A DNA stretch of 64,000 nt. Origin: Actinomadura rudentiformis (GTDB lineage Bacteria > Actinomycetota > Actinomycetes > Streptosporangiales > Streptosporangiaceae). Numbering within the stretch: position 1 is the stretch's first letter; the number at the start of each line of letters is the position of its first letter. Location: assembly GCF_008923185.1 (NCBI RefSeq), contig NZ_WBMT01000001.1, positions 1-64,000 of the forward strand, read 5' to 3'. The position numbers and the translations under genes are program-made. The notes below the pieces were generated by a model. It was not told the DNA's origin and ran no database searches. It saw nothing but the letters and a program-made list of their open reading frames with translations. Below, in pieces: positions 28,498 through 36,697 of this stretch.

Positions 28498-30075
28498 TCA
28501 GCCCGCGGCGGGACGCGCGGTGCTGCCCTCGCGTTCAGGCTCCAACGGCGGCGCCCCCACGCAGCAGTGGTGCTTGCACTGCGGCTCGGACGCGGCAGGC
28601 GCGGCCCGGAGCGTGTCGTCGCGCACGGTGAAGAAGGTCAGCACGGCTCCCGCCGCCATGATGACGGCGGAGACGATCATCGCATTGCGGAAGCCGTCGG
28701 AGAACGCGGCCGGATCGTTGTAGGCCTCCCCGGTCAGCCCCGCCAGCGGCGGGATCGCGGCGACCGCCAGCAACCCGGCCGCCCGCGCGACCGCGTTGTT
28801 GGTCCCGCTCGCCACCCCGGCGTGCCGGACGTCCGCGCTCGCGAGGACGGTGGCGGTGAGCGGCGCGACCATCGCCGACAGCCCCAGGCCGAACACCACC
28901 ACGGCGGGCAGCACGTCGCGCAGGTACGAGGCGTCCTGGCCGACGCGCGAGGCCATCAGCATGCCGGCCGCGGCCACCACGAGCCCGACCGCCATCGGCG
29001 TCCGCGGCCCGATCCGCTGGGCCAGCCCGCCCGCCCGGGACGACAGGAGCAACATCAGCACCGTCACCGGCAGCAGGGCCGTCCCGGCGGCGATCGGCTC
29101 GAAGCCCGAGACGACCTGGAGGTTCAGGACGAAGAGGAAGAACATCACGCTCATCGCGCCGTACACCACGAACGTGACGATGTTGACCACCGTGAACTGG
29201 CGCGAGGCGAAGATCTGCAACGGCAGCATGGGCTGAGGCACCGGCCGAGCCGCGCGATCCGCGCTCTCCGCGGAACGGCCGAGAAGGCGTCGGCCGAGAA
29301 GGCGCCGGCCGCCACCGCGCGCCCGTTCGACGAAGACGAACGTCACCGCGGCACCGAGTCCCAGTGCGGCGGCACCGCCGATCACGGCGCTCCCCACGTT
29401 CGACTGCGGGGCCTCGGTCAGGGCGTACGTGGTCCCGGCCAGCGCCAGCGCCGCCAGCACCGCGCCCAGGATGTCGAAGCCGCCGTGCGCGTCGGGGTCG
29501 ACGCTCTCCGGTACGTGCCGTACCGCCACCAGCACCACGATCGCGGCGAGCGGCAGGTTGAGCAGGAACACCCAGCGCCAGCCCGCCGCCTCCACCAGCC
29601 AACCGCCCAGGAACGGACCGATGGCGCCCGCGACGCCGCCGAGCCCGGACCAGGCGCCCACCGCGCGCGGCCGGTCGTCGGAGCTGAACGAGGCCTGGAT
29701 GATCGCCAGCGAGCCGGGGGTGAGCAGCGCGCCGCCGATTCCCTGCAGGGCCCGCGCGGCCACCAGCGTGGTGACGTCCTGCGCGGCGCCGCACAGCAGC
29801 GACGCGAGCGCGAACCACACCACGCCGATCACGAACACCTTCCGGCGGCCGTACCGGTCGCCCAGCGAGCCGCCGAGCAGGATGAACCCGGCCAGCGTGA
29901 GGGTGTAGGCGTTCACCGTCCACTGCAGCCCGGCCATGTTCGCGTCGAGGTCACGGGCCACCCGCGGCAGCGCCACGTTGACGATCGTGGCGTCCAGCAT
30001 CGCCACGCTGGAGCCCAGCACCGTGGCCAGCAGGATCCAGCGGCCCGGCGCGCTCGCCAGCCGGATGTCGGGCAT
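28498..30075 (-). CDS. MFS drug-efflux transporter (DHA2, 14-TM, EmrB/QacA type)
   Basis: 525 residues. Signatures include LDATIVNVALPRVARDL in TM1, motif A GGSLGDRYGRRKVFVIG, motif C region GGVAGAIGPFLGGWLVEAAGWRWVFLLN and about fourteen hydrophobic helices. A long basic loop (ARGGGRRLLGRRLLGR) contains a short tandem repeat GRRLL. The C-terminal tail is rich in Cys and His (QCKHHCC), uncommon for the family and possibly metal-binding. The ATG at 30075 shares a base with the stop of the zf-UBP gene (TGATG), so both are on one transcript. Substrate unknown. Confidence 0.87.
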   Translation of the reverse strand: MPDIRLASAPGRWILLATVLGSSVAMLDATIVNVALPRVARDLDANMAGLQWTVNAYTLTLAGFILLGGSLGDRYGRRKVFVIGVVWFALASLLCGAAQDVTTLVAARALQGIGGALLTPGSLAIIQASFSSDDRPRAVGAWSGLGGVAGAIGPFLGGWLVEAAGWRWVFLLNLPLAAIVVLVAVRHVPESVDPDAHGGFDILGAVLAALALAGTTYALTEAPQSNVGSAVIGGAAALGLGAAVTFVFVERARGGGRRLLGRRLLGRSAESADRAARPVPQPMLPLQIFASRQFTVVNIVTFVVYGAMSVMFFLFVLNLQVVSGFEPIAAGTALLPVTVLMLLLSSRAGGLAQRIGPRTPMAVGLVVAAAGMLMASRVGQDASYLRDVLPAVVVFGLGLSAMVAPLTATVLASADVRHAGVASGTNNAVARAAGLLAVAAIPPLAGLTGEAYNDPAAFSDGFRNAMIVSAVIMAAGAVLTFFTVRDDTLRAAPAASEPQCKHHCCVGAPPLEPEREGSTARPAAG

Positions 30076-30338
30076 CAGACGATCTGCTCGTCCACGAAGC
30101 ACCAGCGCCAGTCCTCGCCGGGCTCGAACGACCGGACGATCGGGTGACCCTCCTTGCCGGAGTGCGCCGTCGCGTGGCGCATCGGCGACGAGTCACAACA
30201 CCCGACATGGCCGCAGGAGAGGCAAAGGCGCAGGTGGACCCACCGGGAGCCTTCCGCGAGGCACTCCTGACAGCCCTGCGGCGTCACCGGGTCCGGATCG
30301 ACGTCCGGCAAGGCCTGCACATGCTCACAAATAGCCAT
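30075..30338 (-). CDS. UBP-type zinc finger domain protein
   Basis: 87 residues forming a single zf-UBP domain: CEHVQALP, CQECLAEGSRWVHLRLCLSCGHVGCCD, HATAHSGKEGHPIVRSFEPGEDWRWCFVDE. The Cys/His ligand spacing is complete. In eukaryotes this fold binds the ubiquitin C-terminus; in bacteria it often appears as a small stand-alone protein next to or fused with transporters and its role is not established. It is the first gene of a two-gene unit with the MFS pump, which is a recurring pairing in actinobacteria. Confidence 0.86.
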   Translation of the reverse strand: MAICEHVQALPDVDPDPVTPQGCQECLAEGSRWVHLRLCLSCGHVGCCDSSPMRHATAHSGKEGHPIVRSFEPGEDWRWCFVDEQIV

Positions 30339-30356
30339 GGAGGCATCGTCGCACGC

Positions 30357-30380
30357 CCGCGTTCACTCCATGAACGGCGG
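30357..30380. terminator. Weak hairpin after the GDP-mannose dehydratase gene
   Basis: CCGCGTTCA and TGAACGGCGG pair around loop CTCCA with one bulged G. It stands between the gmd stop and the zf-UBP start on the minus strand and resembles the stronger hairpin at 24791. Activity is uncertain. Confidence 0.4.
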
Positions 30381-30381
30381 C

Positions 30382-31428
30382 TCACCAGTGGTCGGGGCTG
30401 AACGGCTCGTCCTCGGGACGGGCCGACTCCGAGAGCAGCCGGAGATCGGACTCGACCATCATCGAGACGAGCTCCTCGAAGGTCACCTGCGGCTCCCAGC
30501 CGAGGTGCATGCGGGCCTTCTTGGGGTCGGCGCAGAGCAGGTCGACCTCGGCGGGACGGGTGTAGCGCTCGTCGAGAACGACGTGGTCCTCCCAGTTGAG
30601 GCCGACGCTGGTGAACGCGTACTCCACAAGATCGCGCACCGACTGGGTCTGGCCCGTTCCGATGACGTAGTCCTCGGGCGCCCCCTGCGCCAGCATCATC
30701 CGCATCGCGCGGGCGTAGTCGCCGGCGAAGCCCCAGTCACGCCGGGCCTCCAGGTTGCCCAGCCGCAGCTCCGAAGCCAGGCCCAGCTTGATCCGGGCCG
30801 CGCCCAGCGTGACCTTGCGGGTCACGAACTCGGCGCCCCGGCGAGGCGACTCGTGGTTGAACAGGATCCCGCTCACCGCGAACATCCCGTACGACTCGCG
30901 GTAGTTCTGGGTGATGTAGTGCCCGTAGGTCTTGGCGACGCCGTACGGGCTGCGGGGATGGAACGGGGTCTTCTCGTTCTGCGGAGTCTCCCGGACCATG
31001 CCGAACATCTCCGAGGAGGACGCCTGGTAGAAGCGGATCTGCTCGTCGCCCGGCGTACGGGACGGGCTGATCCCCGACACCACGCGGATCGCCTCCAGCA
31101 TGCGCAGCACGCCCATGCCGGTGACCTCGGCCGTGAGCTCCGCCTGCTGCCACGACATCGGGACGTAGGAGATCGCACCCAGGTTGTAGACCTCGTCGGG
31201 GCGGACCCGTTCCACCGCCGAGATCAGGCTGCCCTGGTCGAGCAGGTCCCCGGTGGTGATCTGGACGTCGCCGATGTGCTTGCGCAGCCGCGACACGTGC
31301 GGATTGGCCTGACCGCGCACCAGGCCCCAGACCTCATACCCCTGCTCGAGCAGATGCTCGGCGAGGTACGAACCGTCCTGCCCGGTGATGCCGGTGATGA
31401 GCGCTCGCCTGGACAGCGGATCCTCCAT
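30382..31428 (-). CDS. gmd: GDP-mannose 4,6-dehydratase
   Basis: 348 residues, the usual length. The Rossmann motif ALITGITGQDGSYLAEHLLEQGYEVWG is at about 7-33; GDLLDQGSL, VYNLGAISYVPMSW, the catalytic ASSSEMFG and the YxxxK pair in YGVAKTYGHYITQNY are all present, plus RDWGFAGDYARAMRMML. It converts GDP-mannose to GDP-4-keto-6-deoxymannose, precursor of GDP-fucose or GDP-rhamnose. ATG 31428 fits the family; the frame is open 16 codons further. No epimerase/reductase partner lies next to it, so the later steps must be elsewhere. Confidence 0.92.
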   Translation of the reverse strand: MEDPLSRRALITGITGQDGSYLAEHLLEQGYEVWGLVRGQANPHVSRLRKHIGDVQITTGDLLDQGSLISAVERVRPDEVYNLGAISYVPMSWQQAELTAEVTGMGVLRMLEAIRVVSGISPSRTPGDEQIRFYQASSSEMFGMVRETPQNEKTPFHPRSPYGVAKTYGHYITQNYRESYGMFAVSGILFNHESPRRGAEFVTRKVTLGAARIKLGLASELRLGNLEARRDWGFAGDYARAMRMMLAQGAPEDYVIGTGQTQSVRDLVEYAFTSVGLNWEDHVVLDERYTRPAEVDLLCADPKKARMHLGWEPQVTFEELVSMMVESDLRLLSESARPEDEPFSPDHW

Positions 31429-31619
31429 GGCTGATTGGGTCAGACGTCGGAGCCCACTGCGGGCGGAAACCCGCAAAGGGTGTGAACGACGAGGTTAGCG
31501 ACCCCGTGCGGATGCTGACGAGCGAGGGCGCGGTTTACACCGAATTTGCTTCAAGTTCCACGAGTGACGCTTGTGATCATAAGCCCGGAGGCCTTCCGGA
31601 GCCCCAGGTCAAGGTGGCG

Positions 31620-32180
31620 CTAAGGGGCGGTGGCTTCGCGCTGTCGGGCCCGGTAGGCGGCCACGTGCATGCGATTGCCGCACGTGCGGCTGTCGCAGTA
31701 ACGGCGGCACCGGTTGCGGGAGAGGTCGACCAGGACCCGGGCGCAGTCGGGCGCCTCGCAGGTCCGCAGGCGGTCGAGCTCACCGGCCGACACCACGTAC
31801 GCCAGGGCCATGCCGCAGTCGGCCGCCAGATGCTCGCCCATGGGGGCGCCGGGCGCGAAGAAGTGCACGTGCCAGTCGTGCCCGTCATGATCGGTCAGAT
31901 GCGGGGTCGTGCGGACACCGCCGACGATGTCGTTGATCAACTCGACCGCCTCGGGCACCTCGGTGGCGCCGAAGACGGCGTGGAAGCGGCCCCGCAGGCT
32001 CCGCACCTGGGCCAGGTCCCGCCCGGTGAGCTCGCGGATGTCGCTGAAGCTGTTGCGATCCACGAACGCGCGCAGGCCGTCGAGATCACCGAGCCGCTCC
32101 TCCCCGGACGCTTCGGGCGCGGTGTTGATCAGATCGACGACGGTGGCGAGCGCGTGCTCGGTGTCGTGAGTGAAGATCAC
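31620..32180 (-). CDS. CGNR zinc finger domain regulator
   Basis: 186 residues. The N-terminal ABATE-like helical region (ATVVDLINT, RSLRGRFHAVF) is followed by the C-terminal CGNR zinc finger: LRTCEAPDCARVLVDLSRNRCRRYCDSRTCGNRMHVAAYRAR, with four cysteines and the name-giving motif. Proteins of this kind are predicted stress-linked transcription regulators in actinobacteria. Start is GTG 32180 with TGGAG six bases upstream. The 190-base gap downstream to gmd and 220-base gap upstream hold nothing recognisable. Confidence 0.87.
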   Translation of the reverse strand: MIFTHDTEHALATVVDLINTAPEASGEERLGDLDGLRAFVDRNSFSDIRELTGRDLAQVRSLRGRFHAVFGATEVPEAVELINDIVGGVRTTPHLTDHDGHDWHVHFFAPGAPMGEHLAADCGMALAYVVSAGELDRLRTCEAPDCARVLVDLSRNRCRRYCDSRTCGNRMHVAAYRARQREATAP

Positions 32181-32404
32181 AATGACTCCAGTCTCAGGGG
32201 ACCGGGACGGTCGCAGGACAGGGGGCCCAGCCGAGGGGAGCAGCTCGAGGCCGGGCCACGTTCTCCACCATATGACGCAGATCTAGATCGTCCACGCAAC
32301 CCGATGCCGCCGTGCCTGCCAAGCGAGCGACATTCAGCTGTCCGTAACCAGCCGTACCGGTCCGACCACTTGATCGCGAAGCCACCGGGCCGGCCAGATG
32401 GCGC

Positions 32405-32977
32405 TCAACGCGAATAGAGCGGGTCTGCGACCACCGGGTAGAACGACCCCTCGTGCTGCACCCGCATGGTCACGATCGAGCCTGAGAGGGTGTAGTCGGC
32501 CTTCACGGGCCGGTACATCGAGTCGCACGCCCAGGGGTTGTAGAGGCGTCCCACGGTGGCGCCGTAACGCAGGTGCACGACGTCGTAGCCGCCGGAAGGC
32601 ATCGCCTCCAGCGCCAGCCCGTCCGCCAGCGACACCGAGAACCGGAACTCGCTCGGCGCGTCCGGACCGTGGATCACCGTCAGCAGCCGGATGCCGGTCG
32701 ACGTCGTCTGCGCCACGATGTCGGTGTCGACCTCGATGCCCACGAACACCCGCAGGCTCGGCCGCAGCACCTGCGCGACCGTGTCGGCCGCCGGCACGTC
32801 GATCCCGAAGTGGATGCGCTGCCCGTCCTTGGTCGGCACCCAGACCCCGTCACGAGCCCGCTGCCCCCAGGCGACATCGGGGTTCTCCAGCTCCTGCGGC
32901 TCGTTCTTCCCCCGGGCGACGAGAACCCGTGAGGCGGCGTTCATCGCCGCGGCAGCCCCGTCCCGTGCATGCCTCAT
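32405..32977 (-). CDS. Hypothetical protein, beta-rich, ends in VVADP motif
   Basis: 190 residues without signal peptide or known catalytic motif. It is strand-rich (FHIGIDVPAADT-like region, LRVFVGIEVDTDIVA, FRFSVSLADGLALEAMPSGGY) and finishes SFYPVVADPLYSR. A terminal YPVVADP is often seen at the end of secreted repeat or wall-associated actinobacterial proteins, so this may be a remnant or free-standing version of such a domain; that is inference. ATG 32977 has GAGGGGG upstream; ATG at residue 12 is an alternative. Lies alone, convergent to the CGNR gene's upstream gap. Confidence 0.6.
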   Translation of the reverse strand: MRHARDGAAAAMNAASRVLVARGKNEPQELENPDVAWGQRARDGVWVPTKDGQRIHFGIDVPAADTVAQVLRPSLRVFVGIEVDTDIVAQTTSTGIRLLTVIHGPDAPSEFRFSVSLADGLALEAMPSGGYDVVHLRYGATVGRLYNPWACDSMYRPVKADYTLSGSIVTMRVQHEGSFYPVVADPLYSR

Positions 32978-33174
32978 GGCGGGCCCCCTCGCCTTCTTTC
33001 AACACAACCGTGATGCTTTGGGTTTACCACGGGGGAGTACGTCATGCCGCGCCTTGACCGGCACTTGAGTGGTTTGTGACGTTCGCCCGTGCGACGTCGC
33101 ACCATACACCACCCCTGATCGCCCCGGTCAGGGCCGTAACTAGGATGAGCGGGTTCGTGACTGAGGAGTGATCC

Positions 33175-33672
33175 ATGAGCACCATCCGCGTCGCCGACCT
33201 GCCCGAGGCCGAGCAGGACTTCATCCGCACGACCCTGCGCCAGTCCACCCCGCTCCACGAGCTGCTGGGCCTGGAGATCGTGGAGATCGGCGACAGTCAC
33301 GCGCTCCTCTCGATGCCCGTCCGCGAGCAGGCCTTCAACAGCACCGGCAACCTGCACGGCGGCGCCATCGCCACCCTCATCGACGTCGCCGCCGGCACCG
33401 CCGCCGCCCGCGGCAGCGGCTTCGAACCCGGCAAGAACAGCCTGGTGACCGCCGACCTGCACGTCCGCTACCTCGGCCGCCCGCACGGCGACCAGGTGTA
33501 CGCCCGCGCCGAGGTCCTCAAGGCCGGCCGCCAGCTGGTGATCGTCGAATGCCGGGTGACCGACGTCGAAGACCGCATCATCGCCGCCGCCGACTTCTCG
33601 ATGATGCTCGTGCCCCTCCGCCGTCCGCTCCGCCCCGTGGCCACCGCCAAGGACACCGACCCCGACCTCTGA
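33175..33672 (+). CDS. PaaI-family hotdog thioesterase
   Basis: 165 residues with a single hotdog domain. The segment NLHGGAIATLIDVAAGTAA (residues 60-78) is the PaaI-type active-site helix start, followed by TADLHVRYLGRPHGDQVYARAEVL and IVECRVTDVEDRIIAAADFSMML. Such enzymes hydrolyse acyl- or aryl-CoA thioesters, often phenylacetyl- or hydroxybenzoyl-like. ATG 33175 follows GAGGAG. It is the gene just before the tRNA group, on the same strand. Confidence 0.86.
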   Translation: MSTIRVADLPEAEQDFIRTTLRQSTPLHELLGLEIVEIGDSHALLSMPVREQAFNSTGNLHGGAIATLIDVAAGTAAARGSGFEPGKNSLVTADLHVRYLGRPHGDQVYARAEVLKAGRQLVIVECRVTDVEDRIIAAADFSMMLVPLRRPLRPVATAKDTDPDL

Positions 33673-33750
33673 CCGAGTGCCCGGAAAATCAATTGCCCGG
33701 GATCATGAACCACCCCATCATTGAGTGCATCGAAGAAAACGAACGCACGA

Positions 33751-33822
33751 AGGGGTGAGCCACCGGTTAGGCGACTGGTCTCCAAAACCAGTGAAAAGTA
33801 GGTTCGACTCCTACCGCCCCTG
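33751..33822 (+). tRNA. tRNA-Trp (CCA), divergent
   Basis: Folds as a cloverleaf: acceptor AGGGGTG/CGCCCCT, anticodon stem CTGGT/ACCAG with loop CTCCAAA (anticodon CCA), T arm GTAGG-TTCGACT-CCTAC, discriminator G. The D arm is short (3-bp stem GCC/GGC, loop ACCGGTTA) and position 8 is A rather than T. No CCA end is encoded (CTG follows). First of five closely spaced tRNA genes. Confidence 0.75.
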
Positions 33823-33839
33823 CTGAAAAAATGATCAAT

Positions 33840-33910
33840 GGGCTTGTGGTGTAACGGAAACATACCTGTCTTGCAAACAGGCGATCGGAGTTCGATTCTC
33901 CGCTGGTCCA
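33840..33910 (+). tRNA. tRNA-Ala (TGC), divergent
   Basis: Acceptor GGGCTTG/CTGGTCC contains the G3-T70 pair and discriminator A that define alanine tRNAs. Anticodon stem CCTGT/ACAGG with loop CTTGCAA (anticodon TGC); T arm CGGAG-TTCGATT-CTCCG. One acceptor mismatch (T6-T67). No encoded CCA; the downstream bases are CGCAG. Confidence 0.7.
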
Positions 33911-33932
33911 CGCAGTAGCAGCACCACCACCC

Positions 33933-34004
33933 GCCGTAGAAGCCTTGGCGGTGAGGCACCAGGTTTCCACCCTGGCTAACGGAGTTCGACTCTCCGCTAC
34001 GGCT
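33933..34004 (+). tRNA. tRNA-Gly (TCC)
   Basis: Perfect acceptor GCCGTAG/CTACGGC, D stem GCC/GGC, anticodon stem CCAGG/CCTGG with loop TTTCCAC (anticodon TCC), T arm CGGAG-TTCGACT-CTCCG, discriminator T as expected for glycine. No encoded CCA. Confidence 0.78.
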
Positions 34005-34010
34005 CGACGA

Positions 34011-34083
34011 GCGTCGCGAGCATGACTGGAAATGCAGCAGACTCTTAATCTGCGAGATCGGGGTTCGAGTCCCCGGCGACGTA
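34011..34083 (+). tRNA. tRNA-Lys (CTT), divergent, G1-T72
   Basis: Acceptor GCGTCGC/GCGACGT with a terminal G-T pair, D stem GCA/TGC, anticodon stem GCAGA/TCTGC with loop CTCTTAA (anticodon CTT), T arm CGGGG-TTCGAGT-CCCCG, discriminator A. The spacer to the next tRNA is only CGCAA. Confidence 0.75.
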
Positions 34084-34088
34084 CGCAA

Positions 34089-34176
34089 GGAGGACTGGCC
34101 GAGCGGCAAGGCACCCGTTTCGAAAACGGAGATCAGGGTGATACCTGCGGGAGTTCGATTCTCTCGTCCTCCGCCA
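34089..34176 (+). tRNA. tRNA-Ser (CGA)
   Basis: Long-variable-arm tRNA: acceptor GGAGGAC/GTCCTCC, D region TGGCCGAGCGGCAAGGCA, anticodon loop TTCGAAA (anticodon CGA), extra arm GATCAGGGTGATACCTGC, T arm CGGGAG-type with TTCGATT, discriminator G. CCA is encoded at 34174-34176. It closes the group and is followed by a strong terminator. Confidence 0.85.
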
Positions 34177-34187
34177 TCGGGGAAAGG

Positions 34188-34240
34188 CGCCGCGGTCCCG
34201 GCAATTCGATCGGAAAGATCGGATTGCCGGGACCGCGGCG
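34188..34240. terminator. Long hairpin terminator after the tRNA group
   Basis: Left arm 34188-34211 and right arm 34217-34240 pair over 24 bases with one G-T wobble and loop GGAAA. It separates the tRNA group from the convergent aminotransferase gene and is long enough to serve both directions. Confidence 0.8.
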
Positions 34241-34255
34241 TTGACGTCACGTGCC

Positions 34256-35608
34256 TCAGGCGATGGCCGCCGCGTGGTGGAGGCCGGGTTTGGTGGCTCC
34301 CGCGGTGAGGTCGGTGAGGATCTCGGAGATGCGGTCCAGGGACTCGGCCACCCAGGGGAGGGCGGTCGGGTCCAGGGCGGCGAGGGCGGTCAGGCGCTGC
34401 TCGTCGGTCTCGCCGTAGAGGCGGGTCGTGGCGACGCGGAAGCGGAGGGCCTCGGCGGGCTCGCCGAAGGCGCTGCCGGGCAGGATGCACATTCCGTAAC
34501 GTTCCAAAAGGTGGCCGCAGAGTTCGGCGGCGGTGGCGATGCCGTACGCCTTACGGAGCGTCTCGCGGTGCGGGTCGAGGTCCGGATAGACGTAGAACGC
34601 CGCCTCAGGCGGACGGACGCGGGCTTCCGCCTGCCTGAAGCGGTCGGCCACGGCTCGCGCGATGGCCGCGTGGAGGCGGCGGCTGCGGTCGACGTGGGTG
34701 ATCAGCTCGGGTGGCTCGGAGAAGGCGTAGGCGGCGGCCTGCTGGATCGGGGCCGGGGCGCTGGACCACATCTCGCTCGCCACGCCGAGGAGGCTGGCGC
34801 GAAGGGCATGGCCGAACGGGCCGTCCGGCAGGCGGGCCACGCCGAGGCGCCAGCCGCCCGCGGCCAAGTGCTTGCTCAACGCCGTCGTCACGACCGTGCG
34901 TTCCGGCGCGTAGGAGGCCGGGTTCGGCACCTTGCGCGCGGGATCGTGCACCAGGTCGCGGTAGATCTCATCGGAAATGATCAAAAGGTCGTGCTCACGG
35001 GCGACCGCGCAGAGCCTGCGGACCGTGGCCTCGGAGGCGAGGGTCCCGGTGGGGTTGTCCGGCAACGTGACGACGACGGCGCGGATCGAGCGGCCCTGGG
35101 AACGGGCTCGGACGATCGCGTCGGCGAGCAGGGCCGGGCTCGGCACGCCGCCCTCGCCTGGCGGGGTGGCGATGAAGACGGGCTTGGCTCCGGTGAGAGC
35201 CGCCTGCGCCGCGTACGACACCCAGCTCGGCGCGGGGATCGCCACGTCGCCGTCGGTCAACGACATCAGCAGGCCGAAGAGCAGCGCTTTGCTCCCAGGA
35301 CCGCAGACGACCAGGCCGGGATCGGTCGGCAGGCCACGCCGGCTCCAGTAGCCGGCGGCGGCCGCGCGGAGCGGCGCCGAGCCTGCGACCGGGCCGTACG
35401 CCCCGCGGTCGGCGGCCGAGGCCAGCTCGCGGACGAGGGCCGGGTGGATGGGGATCCCGGCCTCGCCGAAGCCCAGCGGGAGGACGGGAAGCCCTTCGCG
35501 GCGCCTGCGGGCGATGGTGTCGTCGGCGGCCAAGGTGGGGGAGACCGGCAGGTCGCGTAGGGGAGGGTGGAGCGGCCGGGACGGTGCGGGCGTGTGCTGG
35601 GCGGACAT
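34256..35608 (-). CDS. Class I/II PLP-dependent aminotransferase
   Basis: 450 residues of fold type I. Motifs include YGPVAGSAPLRAAAAGYWSRRG, VVCGPGSKALLFGLL, PDNPTGTL (substrate/PLP Asn), LLIISDEIYRDLVHD (Asp-x-x-Tyr binding PLP) and the Schiff-base lysine in TTALSKHLAAGGWRLG. The C-terminus carries LRFRVATTRLYG with the substrate-carboxylate Arg. Amino donor and product are unknown. ATG 35608 has GGAG upstream. Divergent to a LysR gene with a 138-base shared promoter region containing a 14-base palindrome, a typical regulator/target pair. Confidence 0.88.
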   Translation of the reverse strand: MSAQHTPAPSRPLHPPLRDLPVSPTLAADDTIARRRREGLPVLPLGFGEAGIPIHPALVRELASAADRGAYGPVAGSAPLRAAAAGYWSRRGLPTDPGLVVCGPGSKALLFGLLMSLTDGDVAIPAPSWVSYAAQAALTGAKPVFIATPPGEGGVPSPALLADAIVRARSQGRSIRAVVVTLPDNPTGTLASEATVRRLCAVAREHDLLIISDEIYRDLVHDPARKVPNPASYAPERTVVTTALSKHLAAGGWRLGVARLPDGPFGHALRASLLGVASEMWSSAPAPIQQAAAYAFSEPPELITHVDRSRRLHAAIARAVADRFRQAEARVRPPEAAFYVYPDLDPHRETLRKAYGIATAAELCGHLLERYGMCILPGSAFGEPAEALRFRVATTRLYGETDEQRLTALAALDPTALPWVAESLDRISEILTDLTAGATKPGLHHAAAIA

Positions 35609-35644
35609 CAGTAACTCCAGGGCATGCGAATAGCGGTGTGTGAT

Positions 35645-35658
35645 ACAGGAATTCCTGT
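35645..35658. promoter_or_regulatory. Palindrome ACAGGAATTCCTGT in the divergent promoter region
   Basis: A perfect 14-base palindrome lies 37 bases from the aminotransferase start and 89 from the LysR start. The outer bases (TGAT...GTCA) give a T-N11-A-like LysR site. Binding by the adjacent LysR protein is inference. Confidence 0.55.
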
Positions 35659-35746
35659 CAGTGACCCGGCCGGGCTCGACTAATGTTTGCCCGCTTCTAG
35701 CATCATCACAAGCGAGTCTGGGCGATGCTGACCGTAAGGAGATCTA

Positions 35747-36685
35747 ATGCTTGAGGTGCGCAGGCTGCGTCTGCTGTCCGAATTCGCGCGCCGTGGCAGC
35801 ATCGCGGCGACCGCGACGGCCTTGGGATACACACCCTCCGCGGTCTCCCAGCAACTCGCCGCGCTGGAACGCGAGGCGCGGGTCGCTCTGCTGGACCGGA
35901 CCGCGCGGAGCGCCGAGCTGACCGATGCCGGACGGCGGCTCGCCGAACGTGCCGACCAAATCCTCACTTTGGTCGAGGCGGCGGAGGCAGAGCTTTCTGC
36001 CCAGGCGGACACACCGATGGGCCGCGTGGTGGTCACGTCGTTCCCGACCGCGGCGGTGGCGTTCGCCCCTGCGCTGGCGCACAGCCTGGCGGACCACCCG
36101 GGTCTGACGTTCGTCCTGCGGCAGACGCGCCCGGGAGACGGCATCCGGCAGGTCCAGAGCGGCGAGGTGGACATCGCCCTGATCGACGACTGGACCGGCA
36201 AGATCGCTGATCAGGCGCCCGCGACCCTGAAGTTCTTTCATCTGCGCCGAGATCCGCTGGTGCTGGCGTTGCCCGCGGGGCATCCGATGTCGGACCCCGA
36301 TCAGCCGATCGACCTGCAGGCGTTGCGGGAGGAGCCGTGGATGGCGGCGCCGCCGGGCGAGCCGTCCCGCCAGGCGGTCGACCGGCTGCTGGACGCGGTG
36401 GGCGGGGCGCGCCCGGTGCCGTGGGAGTTCGAGGGACTGCACACCATCCTGAGCCTGGTGGCGCAGGGCCTCGGTATCACGGCCATCCCGGCGCTGGCCC
36501 TCGCCGCGGGCGATCATGGCGTGGCGGTACGGAGCCTGCCCGACCCTTCGCTCGCCCGCGAGGTGTACGCCGTCACCCGTACGGCCAGCGTGCGCCGGCC
36601 GTCGGTGGCCGTGACCCTCCGCGCGATCTACGCCGCCGCCCAGGACGTCCGGCAGCCGCCGTCCGACACCCGCCCGGAGGAGTGA
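35747..36685 (+). CDS. LysR family transcriptional regulator
   Basis: 312 residues. Helix-turn-helix: VRRLRLLSEFARRGSIAATATALGYTPSAVSQQL (4-38), then LEREARVALLDRTARSAELTDAG. Effector domain from VVVTSFPTAAVAFAPAL with VDIALIDDW and SLVAQGLGITAIPALAL. ATG 35747 is preceded by AAGGAG. It probably controls the divergent aminotransferase. Confidence 0.88.
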   Translation: MLEVRRLRLLSEFARRGSIAATATALGYTPSAVSQQLAALEREARVALLDRTARSAELTDAGRRLAERADQILTLVEAAEAELSAQADTPMGRVVVTSFPTAAVAFAPALAHSLADHPGLTFVLRQTRPGDGIRQVQSGEVDIALIDDWTGKIADQAPATLKFFHLRRDPLVLALPAGHPMSDPDQPIDLQALREEPWMAAPPGEPSRQAVDRLLDAVGGARPVPWEFEGLHTILSLVAQGLGITAIPALALAAGDHGVAVRSLPDPSLAREVYAVTRTASVRRPSVAVTLRAIYAAAQDVRQPPSDTRPEE

Positions 36686-36697
36686 CCTGCCTGGCCG

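Noticed and set aside
27418..30147. 909-codon open frame on the plus strand spanning SurE and the MFS region
   Set aside because: Out of frame with SurE and antisense to the MFS gene; translated text is repetitive Arg/Gly/His.
34177..34260. Long hairpin considered as an attachment site or mobile-element end
   Set aside because: Position between the tRNA group and a convergent gene, and 24-bp stem with GGAAA loop, fit a bidirectional terminator; no direct repeat of a tRNA 3' end or integrase is present.
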